36,079 nucleotides of DNA from Phallusia fumigata (taxonomy: Eukaryota > Chordata > Ascidiacea > Phlebobranchia > Ascidiidae). The DNA lies in assembly GCA_008931825.1 (NCBI GenBank), contig QXVZ01021157.1, forward strand, positions 9,286-45,364, written 5' to 3'. The notes under the pieces were generated by a model, which was not told the DNA's origin, did not search any database, and saw nothing but the letters and a program-made list of their open reading frames with translations. Of this stretch, positions 24,001 to 29,852 are shown piece by piece (the first letter of the stretch is position 1; the number at the start of each line of letters is the position of its first letter). The position numbers and the translations under genes are program-made.

Positions 24001-27000
24001 GAAAATTGTCCATCGTTCTGGCAAGTAACTGTGGCTGAACCATCCAATCGAAATCCACTGTCACATGTGTATGTAACAACTTCATTTATATCATAAATAA
24101 CTGGATTTCGGACAGGAGTAAAAGCACCATTTGTGAGAGTTGGTGGTTGTCTACAAACTGAGCATAATATGTTAATATTTTAAAGCAATTTTTTGTGCAA
24201 GATACGACAAAAGCATACACTGCAAATGGCATTTTTCAGTGACAATATAACATACATATTTCTAATTTTTCACAATAAATAGGCAGAAAAAAGTAGTGGT
24301 ACATTATTCCAAAAGAGTGATGGTACACTTCCAAATTTTTAACATTATTCCCTTATATTACCAATATAAAAAAAAACATACAGATAAATTACAGGCAAAA
24401 CATCGTTTTTTGACTTAAAAAAAAAGAATACAATTTACAATGAAAACATGACTACAAAAACATCCCAAAACGACATTGCTACATTGTAATAATTTACTAC
24501 CTTGCACACATGAAGCTTTTAAGGGAGAAAAAACTCCTGTTCCCATGCATTTACTGGTGCTTTTTCCAATCAATTTGTATCCTTGTTTACATTTATATGT
24601 GACAACTTCTTTTATGTTGTACATACCATTTTTTCTGTTAGGTTTAAAGACACCATTTTCAAGAGTGGATGGCCGTGAACAAACTGCGTTAAGACGTGTA
24701 CGAATTAAGGAACATGAACTAAGGCATACAAAATTTTTGTTTAATATAAAACAAACCTTTAGTGCAAACAGCCCGTAATTTAGTAAAATGTCCTGATGCC
24801 AAACACTTCACAGTGTCAGAACCATCTAGCCTGTATCCTTCCTCACATCGGTACGTAATGACAGTATTAATGTCATAAACAGGAGGAGCATTTATCGGTG
24901 AAAAAAATCCATTGGTCAGAGATTTTGGCTTAGAACATACTAAACAAAACTTCTTTTTTGGTTTGAATCATATAAAATTTCACACAAGAGTTTATTTACA
25001 TACCTCGCACACATTTTGCCTTGAGACCACCAAATAAACCATTGTTGCGACATCGAATAGTTTCTTTTCCAACCAATTTGAATCCCTTTTTGCAACTATA
25101 TGTTACGATGTCATTGATATTATAGGGACCCAAAGGCCTAAAACTTCCATTTGGCAGTTTTGGGGGGCTGGAACATACTAAATATGTACAGTTATATTTG
25201 GGCTGTAAAAATTAATAGGTAGTTATTGCTAATGCTTTAAAATTAGCAGTATACAGTTTTATCATAAAATCAGTATTATGTAACTGTTGTTTTACCTTTT
25301 GTGCATGTAGCAGACAATGCAGTATATTTTCCATTGCTTTGGCAGGTTACTGTATTTAATCCATCAAGAAAATAACCTTGTGCACATGTATATGTAACAA
25401 CCTGCCCAATACTATAGATAGGTGGGCTTAGAGCCGGAGTGTATTGTCCATGCAAAAGAGTTGGTGGATCCATGCATACTATAAAATTATAGCATTTTAA
25501 GTGCCATTGCAGAAATCAAAAACATATGTTGCATAAGATTTACTTTGAGTACAAATAGCTGACAAGGCACTGAATTGCCCATTACTCTGACACACAACTG
25601 TTGAAGAGCCCTCTAGGACAAAGCCACTGTTGCATTGATAAGTTACAATTTCATCAATATTATATATTGGAGGAAATTTTGATGGGCTAAACATTCCATT
25701 CAGTAGTTGTTCTGGGCTGTTGCACACTAAAAAATATGGTATATGAAGTAAAAAAAAACTATTTTGAGGGGTTACAATTGAAAATAATTCTACCAATCTG
25801 TGTGCAAACTGCTGATTTTGTCGTCCAAGCACCAGTAGTAAGACATGTGATCTGTGCTTCTCCTGTCAACTCATACCCAGTGTTGCACATATATGTCACA
25901 CTGGTAGATGATTGATAAATTGGTGGAACGTTAACAGGTGAATAATATCCATTTACTAAATCAGGTGGGGAAGGGCATGCTAAATAACATACAAATAAGA
26001 TTAACCTGTTAGAAAACCACAACCAGCAATATGTAGTATATACACAAACTATTTTTTTAACATTTGAAGTTAGCATTATAACAAAGTTTTTTAAAGCCCT
26101 GTTAAGTTAACATACATCTTTCACAGTTGGGGCCAGCATTCGGAAATGGACAGGTACAGGTATGGCCATTGATAAGATCCGTACAAATTCCTCCATTTAA
26201 ACATGGGTTTGGTTTACATTCATTTATCTCTATACAGAAAATAATAAAGACAAAACAACACATTTATTTGGCTGCAAAAAGAACAGGTACAGCAACAGTA
26301 GCCATAAAAATAGTTTTTGTAAATAAATAGTTTTAAAACAATTCAAGTTACTCTTACATCAAACATTAGACGATAATTGCTGTATGCAAACTAAAACAAG
26401 ACAATGATTTTTCTTTACTTTTAGCATACAAACCATACCATCACATCTTGGTGGATTGATAAAACCAGGTGGACAATTTCCTCTCAGGTATACAACTACA
26501 AAAAAATTATTGTTTCCGAAAAGATCAAAGACTCAGTCTTATATTTAATTCAGAGAAAGGTTGTTTTATTTTTATTTTTTGTTAATTAAATAAAAATTTC
26601 ATGAAAGAAATAATATTAAAACACAATATTTACTCCAAATAAACCAACCAAAATGGGTAAAAAATAGCTAAACATCTTTAAAATATAAAAAAATGATAGG
26701 ATTACATTTAATCAGTCCTTTCCAACCTTTTTTGTTTTGTGGCACCTTTTTGTTGATACTTATGAATCAGGGCACTCACAGCAGCTTATATGGCCATTAC
26801 AAAAAGAACGATATACAGTAACCTGTCATTTTGCATCTTATTTGTAAGATATAGACAAGAGCAATGAGCATGGGTGCCCAACCCGTGGCCCGTGGAGAGG
26901 GTACATTTGGCCCAGTCTATTTTTCCCCAATTTAAAGTGAAAACTTAAATACAAAATTACATCTCGTTAAGTGGCCCGCGAAATAATTTGCAAATCGCAT

Positions 27001-28763
27001 AATTTGCGAAATAATTTGCAAACCCTTACACAAAAAAGGTTGGACACCCCTGGACTAGAGTGTATACATCACTCAAGTCCGTCTCTTTTGCAAGCATTAT
27101 CCTAATTTAAAAACCTGAAAAAAACAATTCTAGTAAATTGGTCGCGACGCCGACACCCTGGTTGGAAAACACTGTATTAAATGTTTGTGAGCTTTGCACA
27201 ATTATTCACGTGTGACAAAAAAGTTTTCATTGTGGGAACTTCCCAACACTGACGTTTTAAAATTTTATTTTTCACTGTTGCGAGTGTTTTACATGAGGCT
27301 AACTAAAAATACAAGTCCAAACTATACGATTTTTTACCAGGCCCCTAAATTTTATCAAAAAACGTTTTATCGTATTATTTAAAATAAAATGACAATTATT
27401 TTTTGCGGTATCTGTGGGTGACCTCGTTCCAACAAAACGTTTTGCCTCATCGCCCACTTTCATGTGAATACTTTTATCATCGCCAACTTACTATTATTTG
27501 TTGTATGGTAACAAGTATTGTTAGCGTCGTCCCAACAGCAATTCCACCGAAGGCAATCATACCTGCAAATCGGTTAAACATTCATGTGAGTCTAACATTT
27601 TTGTTTTGTGGCTTCGTTATCCTGACGTCAGTGAATTTTTTCACTTGGCAAATATAAAAGCGAATTGAGTGAGAAGTTAAAATAGCTAGATAGATCATTT
27701 ATCGTTTCTTACCTGGTTGTGTTGTAGCCATCTCCACATATATTGGAACTTAAAGAGGGGTCGCATCGTGCAACGACTTTCGAGCCTGGGTAACCGGGTT
27801 CTCCTCCAAATTGTAGCAGGCCTTAAAAATTATTTTTGTTACTGGTAGAGCAAGGCCTTTTTATAACCAAGGCAGTTTTCAGCGGTTGGATTTAAATCAG
27901 GATTTTGATCATCAGGTACAAATTAGGTTACGTAGCAAACAGGATCGTAAAACTCTCAAATTAAATAAATGATGTTGTGTTTTTTTTTCAACTCAGTCTT
28001 ACGTGGGAGGTTTGAAGATCCTGAGGGTTTTTGAATTGCACCTAAACATGTACGCACGGTTAGAAAAAAAACACATTTTTACAGCTTGCACTCTTTTACA
28101 GTTACTTACTGAGCATCAGTACAGTAAAATAGTTACGTCCGACCTCCCTAGCCAGTTGAAGGTTGGTATAAATTTCTGCTGGGCGTAAAACTGGAAACAG
28201 ACAATACAGTTAATCAAGGAAAAGCAAGGCGTGTAGCATTTTTCAAAAACACGAATTACCGGTCGACTGCTGGCCGCCTTGTGTTTCTTTTCGAGAGTTT
28301 GGAGTTTCAAAGTTCATATTTAGAGCCGATTCTAAAAGTAACCAAGGATAACATTGCATTTTTGTGGCGAGATACAAATTATTGTTGTTTTAATCCTTCA
28401 ATATTAACAAAAAAACTATAAAAAAAACAAGTTTTCTTTTACCGCGATGTCTTACCTTTCTCGTAACATCGCAAACCAACAGACGACTCATCGAAACAAC
28501 AGTTACTGAATACAAAACAATTGTTAAACTTCCTATATTCTAACAAATCTCTGATGGTTTACTATCCCAAATTGATGTGCTGAACCACATTTAACTTTCG
28601 TTTTTACTTTGCAAACTTACTAGCTTTCGCATTCAGCGCGATCAATTAATCTGGGGCCACATGGCTGCCTGGATGTCAAAGAAACTGAGCAGGTTTCCAT
28701 CCGCGCCCGTTTAATCACGGTAATAAGAAGTATAAAAATTGATAACGTTACAGAAGAAACCAT
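1..28763 (-). CDS. Giant signal peptide-trefoil-EGF-CCP array protein, 5' part, continues past the window
   Basis: A secreted or type I surface protein is predicted. In order: signal peptide (residues 1 to about 21), six-cysteine trefoil (C25, C35, C45, C50, C51, C61), a linker (65 to about 134), a short cysteine-containing stretch with CPPGF (about 135-166), one EGF module (167-204), then CCP modules one per exon. All joints that I checked keep the frame, and CCP joints are phase 1. Exons 1-7 are 28763-28621, 28505-28456, 28331-28260, 28190-28110, 27821-27713, 26482-26439 and 26229-26116. CCP exons follow from 25979 down to 1. CCP modules bind proteins or glycans in complement regulators, selectins and recognition receptors; no ligand can be read here. 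The 3' end is outside the window. Whether all exons form one transcript is inferred from strand, phase and spacing. One exon (11990-12172) has an in-frame stop, so it must be skipped or it truncates the product. Confidence 0.8.
175..350 (-). pseudogene. CCP module 52, dead exon
   Basis: 176 nt instead of 183. Cys1 is lost (the acceptor is followed by CGT where others have TGC), the net length change is -7, and TGA appears at 279-277. The donor is a weak GTGATA. If spliced in, it would end the protein. Confidence 0.75.
478..660 (-). CDS. CCP module 51
   Basis: 183 nt, [34 protein letters not shown]. An N at 415 lies in the intron beyond it. Confidence 0.85.
751..933 (-). CDS. CCP module 50
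   Basis: 183 nt, [20 protein letters not shown]. Almost identical to module 51, including the intron. Confidence 0.85.
1024..1206 (-). CDS. CCP module 49
   Basis: 183 nt, [20 protein letters not shown]. First of a 273-nt tandem run (49, 50, 51). No in-frame Met after the acceptor. Confidence 0.85.
1207..2608. other. Long intron between CCP modules 48 and 49
   Basis: No CCP exon found. About 1550-2300 holds degenerate repeat sequence with recurring ggggtaac and gggtcaaac motifs, similar to 5.8-6.0 and 7.3-7.9 kb. Confidence 0.6.
2609..2791 (-). CDS. CCP module 48
   Basis: 183 nt, [20 protein letters not shown] with [10 protein letters not shown]. Four cysteines. Confidence 0.85.
2846..3028 (-). 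CDS. CCP module 47
   Basis: 183 nt, [20 protein letters not shown] with [11 protein letters not shown]. Four cysteines. Confidence 0.85.
3109..3291 (-). CDS. CCP module 46
   Basis: 183 nt, [20 protein letters not shown] with [12 protein letters not shown]-terminal half [14 protein letters not shown]. No Met in frame, so easily missed by an ORF scan. Confidence 0.85.
3383..3565 (-). CDS. CCP module 45 (block copy B)
   Basis: 183 nt, [20 protein letters not shown] with [10 protein letters not shown]; ends TTCTEG. It occupies the position of module 25. Confidence 0.85.
3566..4173. other. Intron, no feature seen
   Basis: AT-rich DNA between modules 44 and 45. No exon, repeat copy or RNA gene recognised. 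Confidence 0.6.
4174..4362 (-). CDS. CCP module 44 (block copy B)
   Basis: 189 nt, [20 protein letters not shown] with YNVGDIV. Sister of module 24. Confidence 0.85.
4447..4638 (-). CDS. CCP module 43 (block copy B)
   Basis: 192 nt, [20 protein letters not shown]; ends AVCEEG with donor GTGAGT. Sister of module 23. No in-frame Met. Confidence 0.85.
5040..5222 (-). CDS. CCP module 42 (block copy B)
   Basis: 183 nt, [20 protein letters not shown]. Sister of module 22. Confidence 0.85.
5286..5468 (-). CDS. CCP module 41 (block copy B)
   Basis: 183 nt, [20 protein letters not shown] with YNINDVV. Sister of module 21. Confidence 0.85.
6057..6163 (-). pseudogene. CCP module 40, truncated at a single-N join
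   Basis: The acceptor and first 107 nt equal module 43 ([14 protein letters not shown]). The exon then ends at N 6056, before Cys3 and without a donor. The sequence beyond the N is intron from another place, so this is a contig end. Confidence 0.8.
6565..6747 (-). CDS. CCP module 39 (second copy of module 42)
   Basis: 183 nt, [20 protein letters not shown]; differs from module 42 by a few bases (SASC for SATC). Confidence 0.75.
6811..6993 (-). CDS. CCP module 38 (second copy of module 41)
   Basis: 183 nt, [20 protein letters not shown]. Lies in the 1524-nt repeat that meets its twin at the N of 6056. May be an allelic duplicate in the assembly. Confidence 0.75.
6994..8659. other. Long intron between CCP modules 37 and 38
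   Basis: 7290-7920 is degenerate repeat ending ggggacccataattaa. A short CA run lies near 8023-8036. No exon seen. Confidence 0.6.
8660..8839 (-). CDS. CCP module 37 (block copy B)
   Basis: 180 nt, [20 protein letters not shown] with [10 protein letters not shown]. Sister of module 20; same one-codon deletion between Cys3 and Cys4. Confidence 0.85.
9044..9226 (-). CDS. CCP module 36 (block copy B)
   Basis: 183 nt, [20 protein letters not shown]. Sister of module 19, with small changes (PLTATCLQG). Confidence 0.85.
9282..9458 (-). CDS. CCP module 35 (block copy B)
   Basis: 177 nt, [20 protein letters not shown]. Sister of module 18. Confidence 0.85.
9626..9808 (-). CDS. CCP module 34
   Basis: 183 nt, [20 protein letters not shown] with [10 protein letters not shown]. 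Tyr in the Trp position ([10 protein letters not shown]). It has no close sister in the window. Confidence 0.85.
10054..10236 (-). CDS. CCP module 33
   Basis: 183 nt, [20 protein letters not shown] with [10 protein letters not shown]. Four cysteines. Confidence 0.85.
10332..10514 (-). CDS. CCP module 32
   Basis: 183 nt, [20 protein letters not shown]; ends SLTATCTQS. Confidence 0.85.
10611..10793 (-). CDS. CCP module 31, Cys1 replaced by Trp
   Basis: 183 nt, [20 protein letters not shown] with YDTNEVV. It has the same Cys1-to-Trp and Gly-to-Ser changes as module 30, so the lesion spread by duplication or conversion. Confidence 0.8.
10885..11067 (-). CDS. CCP module 30, Cys1 replaced by Trp
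   Basis: 183 nt, [23 protein letters not shown] to TGG at Cys1, and Gly to Ser in LTNS. The reading frame and splice sites are intact, so the expected Cys1-Cys3 bridge cannot form. Confidence 0.8.
11159..11341 (-). CDS. CCP module 29
   Basis: 183 nt, [20 protein letters not shown]. It shares its C-terminal half and the following intron with module 30, 274 nt away, but keeps Cys1. Confidence 0.85.
11438..11620 (-). CDS. CCP module 28
   Basis: 183 nt, [20 protein letters not shown]; ends SLVASCTQS. Confidence 0.85.
11709..11891 (-). CDS. CCP module 27
   Basis: 183 nt, [20 protein letters not shown] with YNINEVV; ends LAAICTQ. No Met in frame. Four cysteines. Confidence 0.85.
11990..12172 (-). 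pseudogene. CCP module 26 with an in-frame stop
   Basis: 183 nt with normal splice sites and all four Cys codons. Codon 12023-12021 is TAA where sister exons have CAA (Gln of DGQF). The conserved PP after Cys1 is also changed ([12 protein letters not shown]). Being phase 1/1, it can be skipped without a frame change. Otherwise it ends the protein before Cys4. Confidence 0.8.
12264..12446 (-). CDS. CCP module 25
   Basis: 183 nt, [20 protein letters not shown]; ends LSATCTAS. Four cysteines. Confidence 0.85.
12541..12729 (-). CDS. CCP module 24 (block copy A)
   Basis: 189 nt, [20 protein letters not shown] with YNVGEIV. Sister of module 44. Confidence 0.85.
13060..13251 (-). CDS. CCP module 23 (block copy A)
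   Basis: 192 nt, begins [20 protein letters not shown] with [10 protein letters not shown]; ends AVCEEG. No Met in frame. Nearly identical to module 43. Confidence 0.85.
13252..14570. other. Intron, 5' part, no gene seen
   Basis: 13.8-14.45 kb is less AT-rich than its surroundings. I looked for exons and RNA genes there and recognised none. Confidence 0.5.
14571..15225. repeat. Two tandem copies of an approximately 300-bp interspersed repeat
   Basis: Copies at about 14571-14875 and 14876-15225 share gttaactTACTTTGTTAAAT-type sequence, the motif gggggcctgtgggtgaaccg, and ttgaacaactc..gaccaaaacgtggg. Open frames across them are artefacts of the repeat. The end agrees with a ggggacccataa motif also found near 7915. 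Confidence 0.7.
15397..15579 (-). CDS. CCP module 22 (block copy A)
   Basis: 183 nt, [20 protein letters not shown]. Nearly identical to modules 39 and 42; shares SASC with 39 rather than SATC of 42. Confidence 0.85.
15643..15825 (-). CDS. CCP module 21 (block copy A)
   Basis: 183 nt, [20 protein letters not shown] with YNINDVV. Sister of modules 38 and 41. Confidence 0.85.
16017..16196 (-). CDS. CCP module 20 (block copy A)
   Basis: 180 nt, [20 protein letters not shown] with [10 protein letters not shown]. One codon short between Cys3 and Cys4 ([13 protein letters not shown]). Sister of module 37. Confidence 0.85.
16351..16533 (-). CDS. CCP module 19 (block copy A)
   Basis: 183 nt, [20 protein letters not shown] with [10 protein letters not shown]. 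Sister of module 36. Donor GTGCAA. Confidence 0.85.
16588..16764 (-). CDS. CCP module 18 (block copy A)
   Basis: 177 nt, [20 protein letters not shown], two codons short before Cys2. Near-identical to module 35, including intron flanks. Confidence 0.85.
16869..17051 (-). CDS. CCP module 17
   Basis: 183 nt, [20 protein letters not shown] with [11 protein letters not shown]. Four cysteines. Confidence 0.85.
17136..17324 (-). CDS. CCP module 16
   Basis: 189 nt, [20 protein letters not shown]. It belongs to the CENP subtype shared with modules 24 and 44, with two extra codons before Cys1. Confidence 0.85.
17325..18177. other. Intron between modules 15 and 16
   Basis: AT-rich. Only the solo hAT-like terminus near its end is recognised. 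Confidence 0.5.
18125..18139. repeat. Solo hAT-like terminus
   Basis: GGTTGGGAACCACTG is a common hAT inverted terminus. I found no partner within the adjacent intron. Confidence 0.3.
18178..18360 (-). CDS. CCP module 15
   Basis: 183 nt, [20 protein letters not shown]; ends [13 protein letters not shown]. Four cysteines. Confidence 0.85.
18505..19375. mobile_element. Insertion relative to paralogous introns, type unknown
   Basis: Sequence on both sides (18420-18500 and 19376-19510) matches continuous intron at 21990-22190 and 23215-23420. The roughly 870 nt between have no counterpart there. The insert begins GC-rich (ggcgccgagtacgcggtggc). No terminal repeats or coding region were recognised; the open frame at 18967-19353 has no homology that I can see. 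Confidence 0.4.
19498..19550 (-). pseudogene. Fossil CCP exon fragment, third copy
   Basis: Plus-strand atcagcatgttgtcgacaat followed by gaaaatttaagtcaactgag. More decayed than the two at 22.2 and 23.4 kb, and in the same position relative to the next live exon. Confidence 0.45.
19590..19772 (-). CDS. CCP module 14
   Basis: 183 nt, [20 protein letters not shown]; ends [17 protein letters not shown]. It has no in-frame Met, so a simple ORF scan would miss it. Normal splice sites. Confidence 0.85.
19869..20051 (-). CDS. CCP module 13
   Basis: 183 nt, [20 protein letters not shown] with [10 protein letters not shown]. Four cysteines. Confidence 0.85.
20052..20805. other. Intron between modules 12 and 13, no feature seen
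   Basis: AT-rich with no repeat copy or exon recognised. Confidence 0.5.
20806..20988 (-). CDS. CCP module 12
   Basis: 183 nt, [34 protein letters not shown] at the C-terminal half. Four cysteines. Confidence 0.85.
21079..21261 (-). CDS. CCP module 11
   Basis: 183 nt, [20 protein letters not shown]; Cys2 context is [13 protein letters not shown]. The intron on its acceptor side is shared with module 10. Confidence 0.85.
22175..22245 (-). pseudogene. Fossil CCP exon fragment
   Basis: Plus-strand tctgcatattgtcggcagta, then gatggaaattgtccatcatc and gcaactgtgtcc, are decayed copies of the exon C-terminal part. No open frame or acceptor remains. Confidence 0.6.
22282..22464 (-). CDS. CCP module 10
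   Basis: 183 nt, [20 protein letters not shown]. It is the sister of module 9, with similar flanking intron sequence offset by 1230 nt. Confidence 0.85.
23405..23472 (-). pseudogene. Fossil CCP exon fragment
   Basis: Sister of the fossil at 22.2 kb within the 1.23-kb duplication, with different small lesions. Lies about 50 nt from the live exon of module 9. Confidence 0.6.
23512..23694 (-). CDS. CCP module 9
   Basis: 183 nt, [20 protein letters not shown] with YNINEVV. Four cysteines. It lies in the 1.23-kb duplicated unit shared with module 10. Confidence 0.85.
23790..23843 (-). CDS. CCP module 8, only the C-terminal end visible
   Basis: It carries the final Cys4 segment and a normal donor (ACACAAA|GTAAG). 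Four bases (caag) are missing next to the gap compared with sister exons, probably a contig-end error. It could be the other end of module 7. Confidence 0.6.
23844..23998. other. Sequence gap of 155 N
   Basis: It is flanked on both sides by the same CCP segment (gaaaattgtccatcgttctgg). The true missing length is therefore unknown: one exon plus intron, or nothing. Confidence 0.95.
23999..24157 (-). CDS. CCP module 7, C-terminal end lost in the sequence gap
   Basis: It reads [20 protein letters not shown] through CQNDGQFS and then runs into the N gap. It is the first of the near-identical [10 protein letters not shown] type, with Thr after Cys1 changed to Arg. Confidence 0.75.
24158..24500. 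other. Intron between modules 6 and 7, no feature seen
   Basis: AT-rich. It marks the boundary between diverged and homogenised modules. Confidence 0.5.
24501..24683 (-). CDS. CCP module 6
   Basis: 183 nt, [20 protein letters not shown]. Strongly basic around Cys2 ([17 protein letters not shown]). This is the boundary between diverged N-terminal modules and the homogenised array. Confidence 0.8.
24757..24939 (-). CDS. CCP module 5
   Basis: About 183 nt (one border uncertain by a base). [20 protein letters not shown] with four cysteines. The donor is GTTTGT. Confidence 0.8.
25004..25177 (-). CDS. CCP module 4
   Basis: 174 nt, three codons shorter than the usual 61, lost in the PxRxPxIY loop: [20 protein letters not shown]. 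Lys-rich around Cys2 ([13 protein letters not shown]). Confidence 0.8.
25296..25478 (-). CDS. CCP module 3
   Basis: 183 nt, [20 protein letters not shown]. Four cysteines, with Tyr in the Trp position ([10 protein letters not shown]). Confidence 0.85.
25544..25726 (-). CDS. CCP module 2
   Basis: 183 nt, [20 protein letters not shown]. Four cysteines, with Phe in the Trp position ([14 protein letters not shown]). Confidence 0.85.
25794..25979 (-). CDS. CCP module 1
   Basis: 186 nt, reading [20 protein letters not shown], then four canonical cysteines. It alone keeps the hallmark Trp between Cys3 and Cys4 ([14 protein letters not shown]). It is also the most diverged in sequence, as expected for the non-expanding end of the array. 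Confidence 0.85.
26116..26229 (-). CDS. Exon 7: calcium-binding-type EGF module
   Basis: It encodes [20 protein letters not shown], then [18 protein letters not shown]. The six cysteines have EGF spacing. The leading E-I-N-E-C fits the calcium-binding consensus (D/E-x-N/D-E-C). The usual hydroxylation-site Asn/Asp followed by an aromatic is not obvious. It joins the first CCP exon in phase 1. Confidence 0.8.
26439..26482 (-). CDS. Exon 6: CPPGF mini-exon, possibly an EGF-like half
   Basis: A 44-nt exon encoding [15 protein letters not shown]. The acceptor chosen is ...CCTGAG, because the stronger-looking TTTTTTGTAG site 13 nt upstream would break the frame. CPPGF..P.C resembles the last loop of EGF-like repeats. 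The exact 5' border is uncertain. Confidence 0.5.
26713..27174. mobile_element. hAT-like short element with a second one nested inside
   Basis: Outer ends are CAGTCCTTTCCAACC and, inverted, CAGTGTTTTCCAACC, 13 of 15 matching. The flanking 8-mers catttaat and tattaaat match at 6 of 8. An inner element at 26869-27052 has ends CATGGGTGCCCAACC and CAGGGGTGTCCAACC, with the tggcccg motif typical of hAT-family non-autonomous elements. It lies between exons 6 and 5 of the CCP gene. Confidence 0.6.
27713..27821 (-). CDS. Exon 5: Gly-rich turn and start of a cysteine-containing stretch
   Basis: It encodes [15 protein letters not shown], then [19 protein letters not shown]. The NTT is a possible N-glycosylation site. 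It ends in phase 2 and can join exon 6 in frame ([11 protein letters not shown]). The function is unknown. Confidence 0.5.
28110..28190 (-). CDS. Exon 4: linker, unrecognised conserved-looking segment
   Basis: An 81-nt exon, phase 1 at both ends, encoding [20 protein letters not shown] and then YFTVLML. The donor is CTCA|GTAAGT. No family is recognised. Confidence 0.55.
28260..28331 (-). CDS. Exon 3: linker
   Basis: A 72-nt exon in phase 1 at both ends, encoding [20 protein letters not shown] and then QQST. It is polar, has no cysteine and no recognisable domain. The call rests on splice sites and frame continuity. Confidence 0.55.
28456..28505 (-). CDS. Exon 2: second half of trefoil domain
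   Basis: This 50-nt exon reads [17 protein letters not shown] after joining to exon 1. The adjacent CC followed by Phe-Asp is the P-type trefoil signature. Cysteine spacing over both exons is 9-9-4-0-9, close to the family pattern. The usual Trp before the last Cys is replaced by Arg. Confidence 0.75.
28621..28763 (-). CDS. Exon 1: signal peptide and first half of trefoil domain
   Basis: The ATG at 28763 sits in the context acaaaATGG. The N-terminus [20 protein letters not shown] is a hydrophobic leader. It is followed by C25, C35-GP and C45. The exon ends in phase 2 at a GTAAGT donor. The start is preferred over an upstream in-frame Met at 28946, because that extension would put about 60 non-signal residues before the leader. 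Confidence 0.75.
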
Positions 28764-29572
28764 TTTGTACAAATAGATACAAATACTATCGTTAGAATAT
28801 CGACATGCCGCCTTAAAAAAAAACAGTTTGTACTCAGTATTCGTTGCTATTTTTAATTTAATCCAATTCAAGTTTGTACTTTGCCAAAACTCGACCTGTT
28901 CAGCAAAAACGTCCCGTGCCCCATTCTTACAACAAACACTGAACACGTTTTTACACGTATACTGGCAGTGTGGGTGTTCAAAAAGTCACAACAAGTGTAT
29001 TGCGTACGCCTCGCGGGCAATTGGCCAAACGCTGACAATGCGAGACAAAAGCAACGCAAATCTACTGTGTCTCTTAAGCTCATTAGGGCGGTATTTTGTT
29101 GTAACTTTGCAGATTGTTCAGGGGTATTAAAAATCGCTGTAAACAAATCTGAAATCTTTTTAAAGATGAACGATTTTGTTTATTAAACAGCGCCGTTTGG
29201 TTGGTAGCTTTAAGATGTTCTCACAGGTTTTAGGATCTGATTGCATCATTATTTACGACTTTGTCAGCAAATAGACCGTAATGTAACGACCGAACTGAAC
29301 AATGTTAATTTATTGCTCGCAGTTGTGCAACTTTTAGTCGTTTTTGGGTATTGTAGTTGACAAGCCAGTTATGTCAGTTTCTAGAAAGTGTGTTGCTTCC
29401 ACGCGGTGAACGTCTGCATTTGTTTAAAATTCGCGTAACAATGATGTTAACAACACAAACAATTAAAACGTTCACAAAAGTTGATTCCAACTTTTAATAA
29501 GCTAGCATAAAAAATGCATTATCTTGCACCTGGATTTACCATTTTCACAGTGGTTCAAAACAAGAAAATAAA
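28764..29572. other. Intergenic region and CCP-gene 5' flank
   Basis: On the minus strand a pyrimidine tract ending TTTTTTTTTAAG lies about 45 nt before the CCP-gene ATG. It could be a cis acceptor from a 5' UTR intron or a trans-splice acceptor. No TATA box is convincing. Confidence 0.35.
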
Positions 29573-29578
29573 TTTATT
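29573..29578 (-). terminator. Possible IFT57 poly(A) signal AATAAA
   Basis: The minus strand reads AATAAA about 275 nt after the IFT57 stop. In DNA this AT-rich the motif occurs by chance, so the call is tentative. Confidence 0.3.
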
Positions 29579-29852
29579 TACGAAATCCTTACTTTTACTT
29601 GTAAGTTCGTTGATAACTCGATACCAACGTGTGCACAAATTCATTAGGAAAAATAGCTTTTCTCAACAAAATATATACATAGAAACATAAGCAAGTAACC
29701 GCGTACGGTGCATGAAAAAATGTGCTGTTTTTAAATCGCAACGCGGTTTTGGGCAAAAATCCCAAATTTTAGAAAGAGTTTTACAATTCACAGTTGGTTC
29801 TTTTATACTTTCGTCGCCAAAGCAAATAGCATTTCTTTCATTGATGCCGCAA

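Noticed and set aside
28620..28946. Longer N-terminus of the trefoil protein from Met at 28946
   Set aside because: It would place about 60 unremarkable residues before the hydrophobic leader; the Met at 28763 has a better context.
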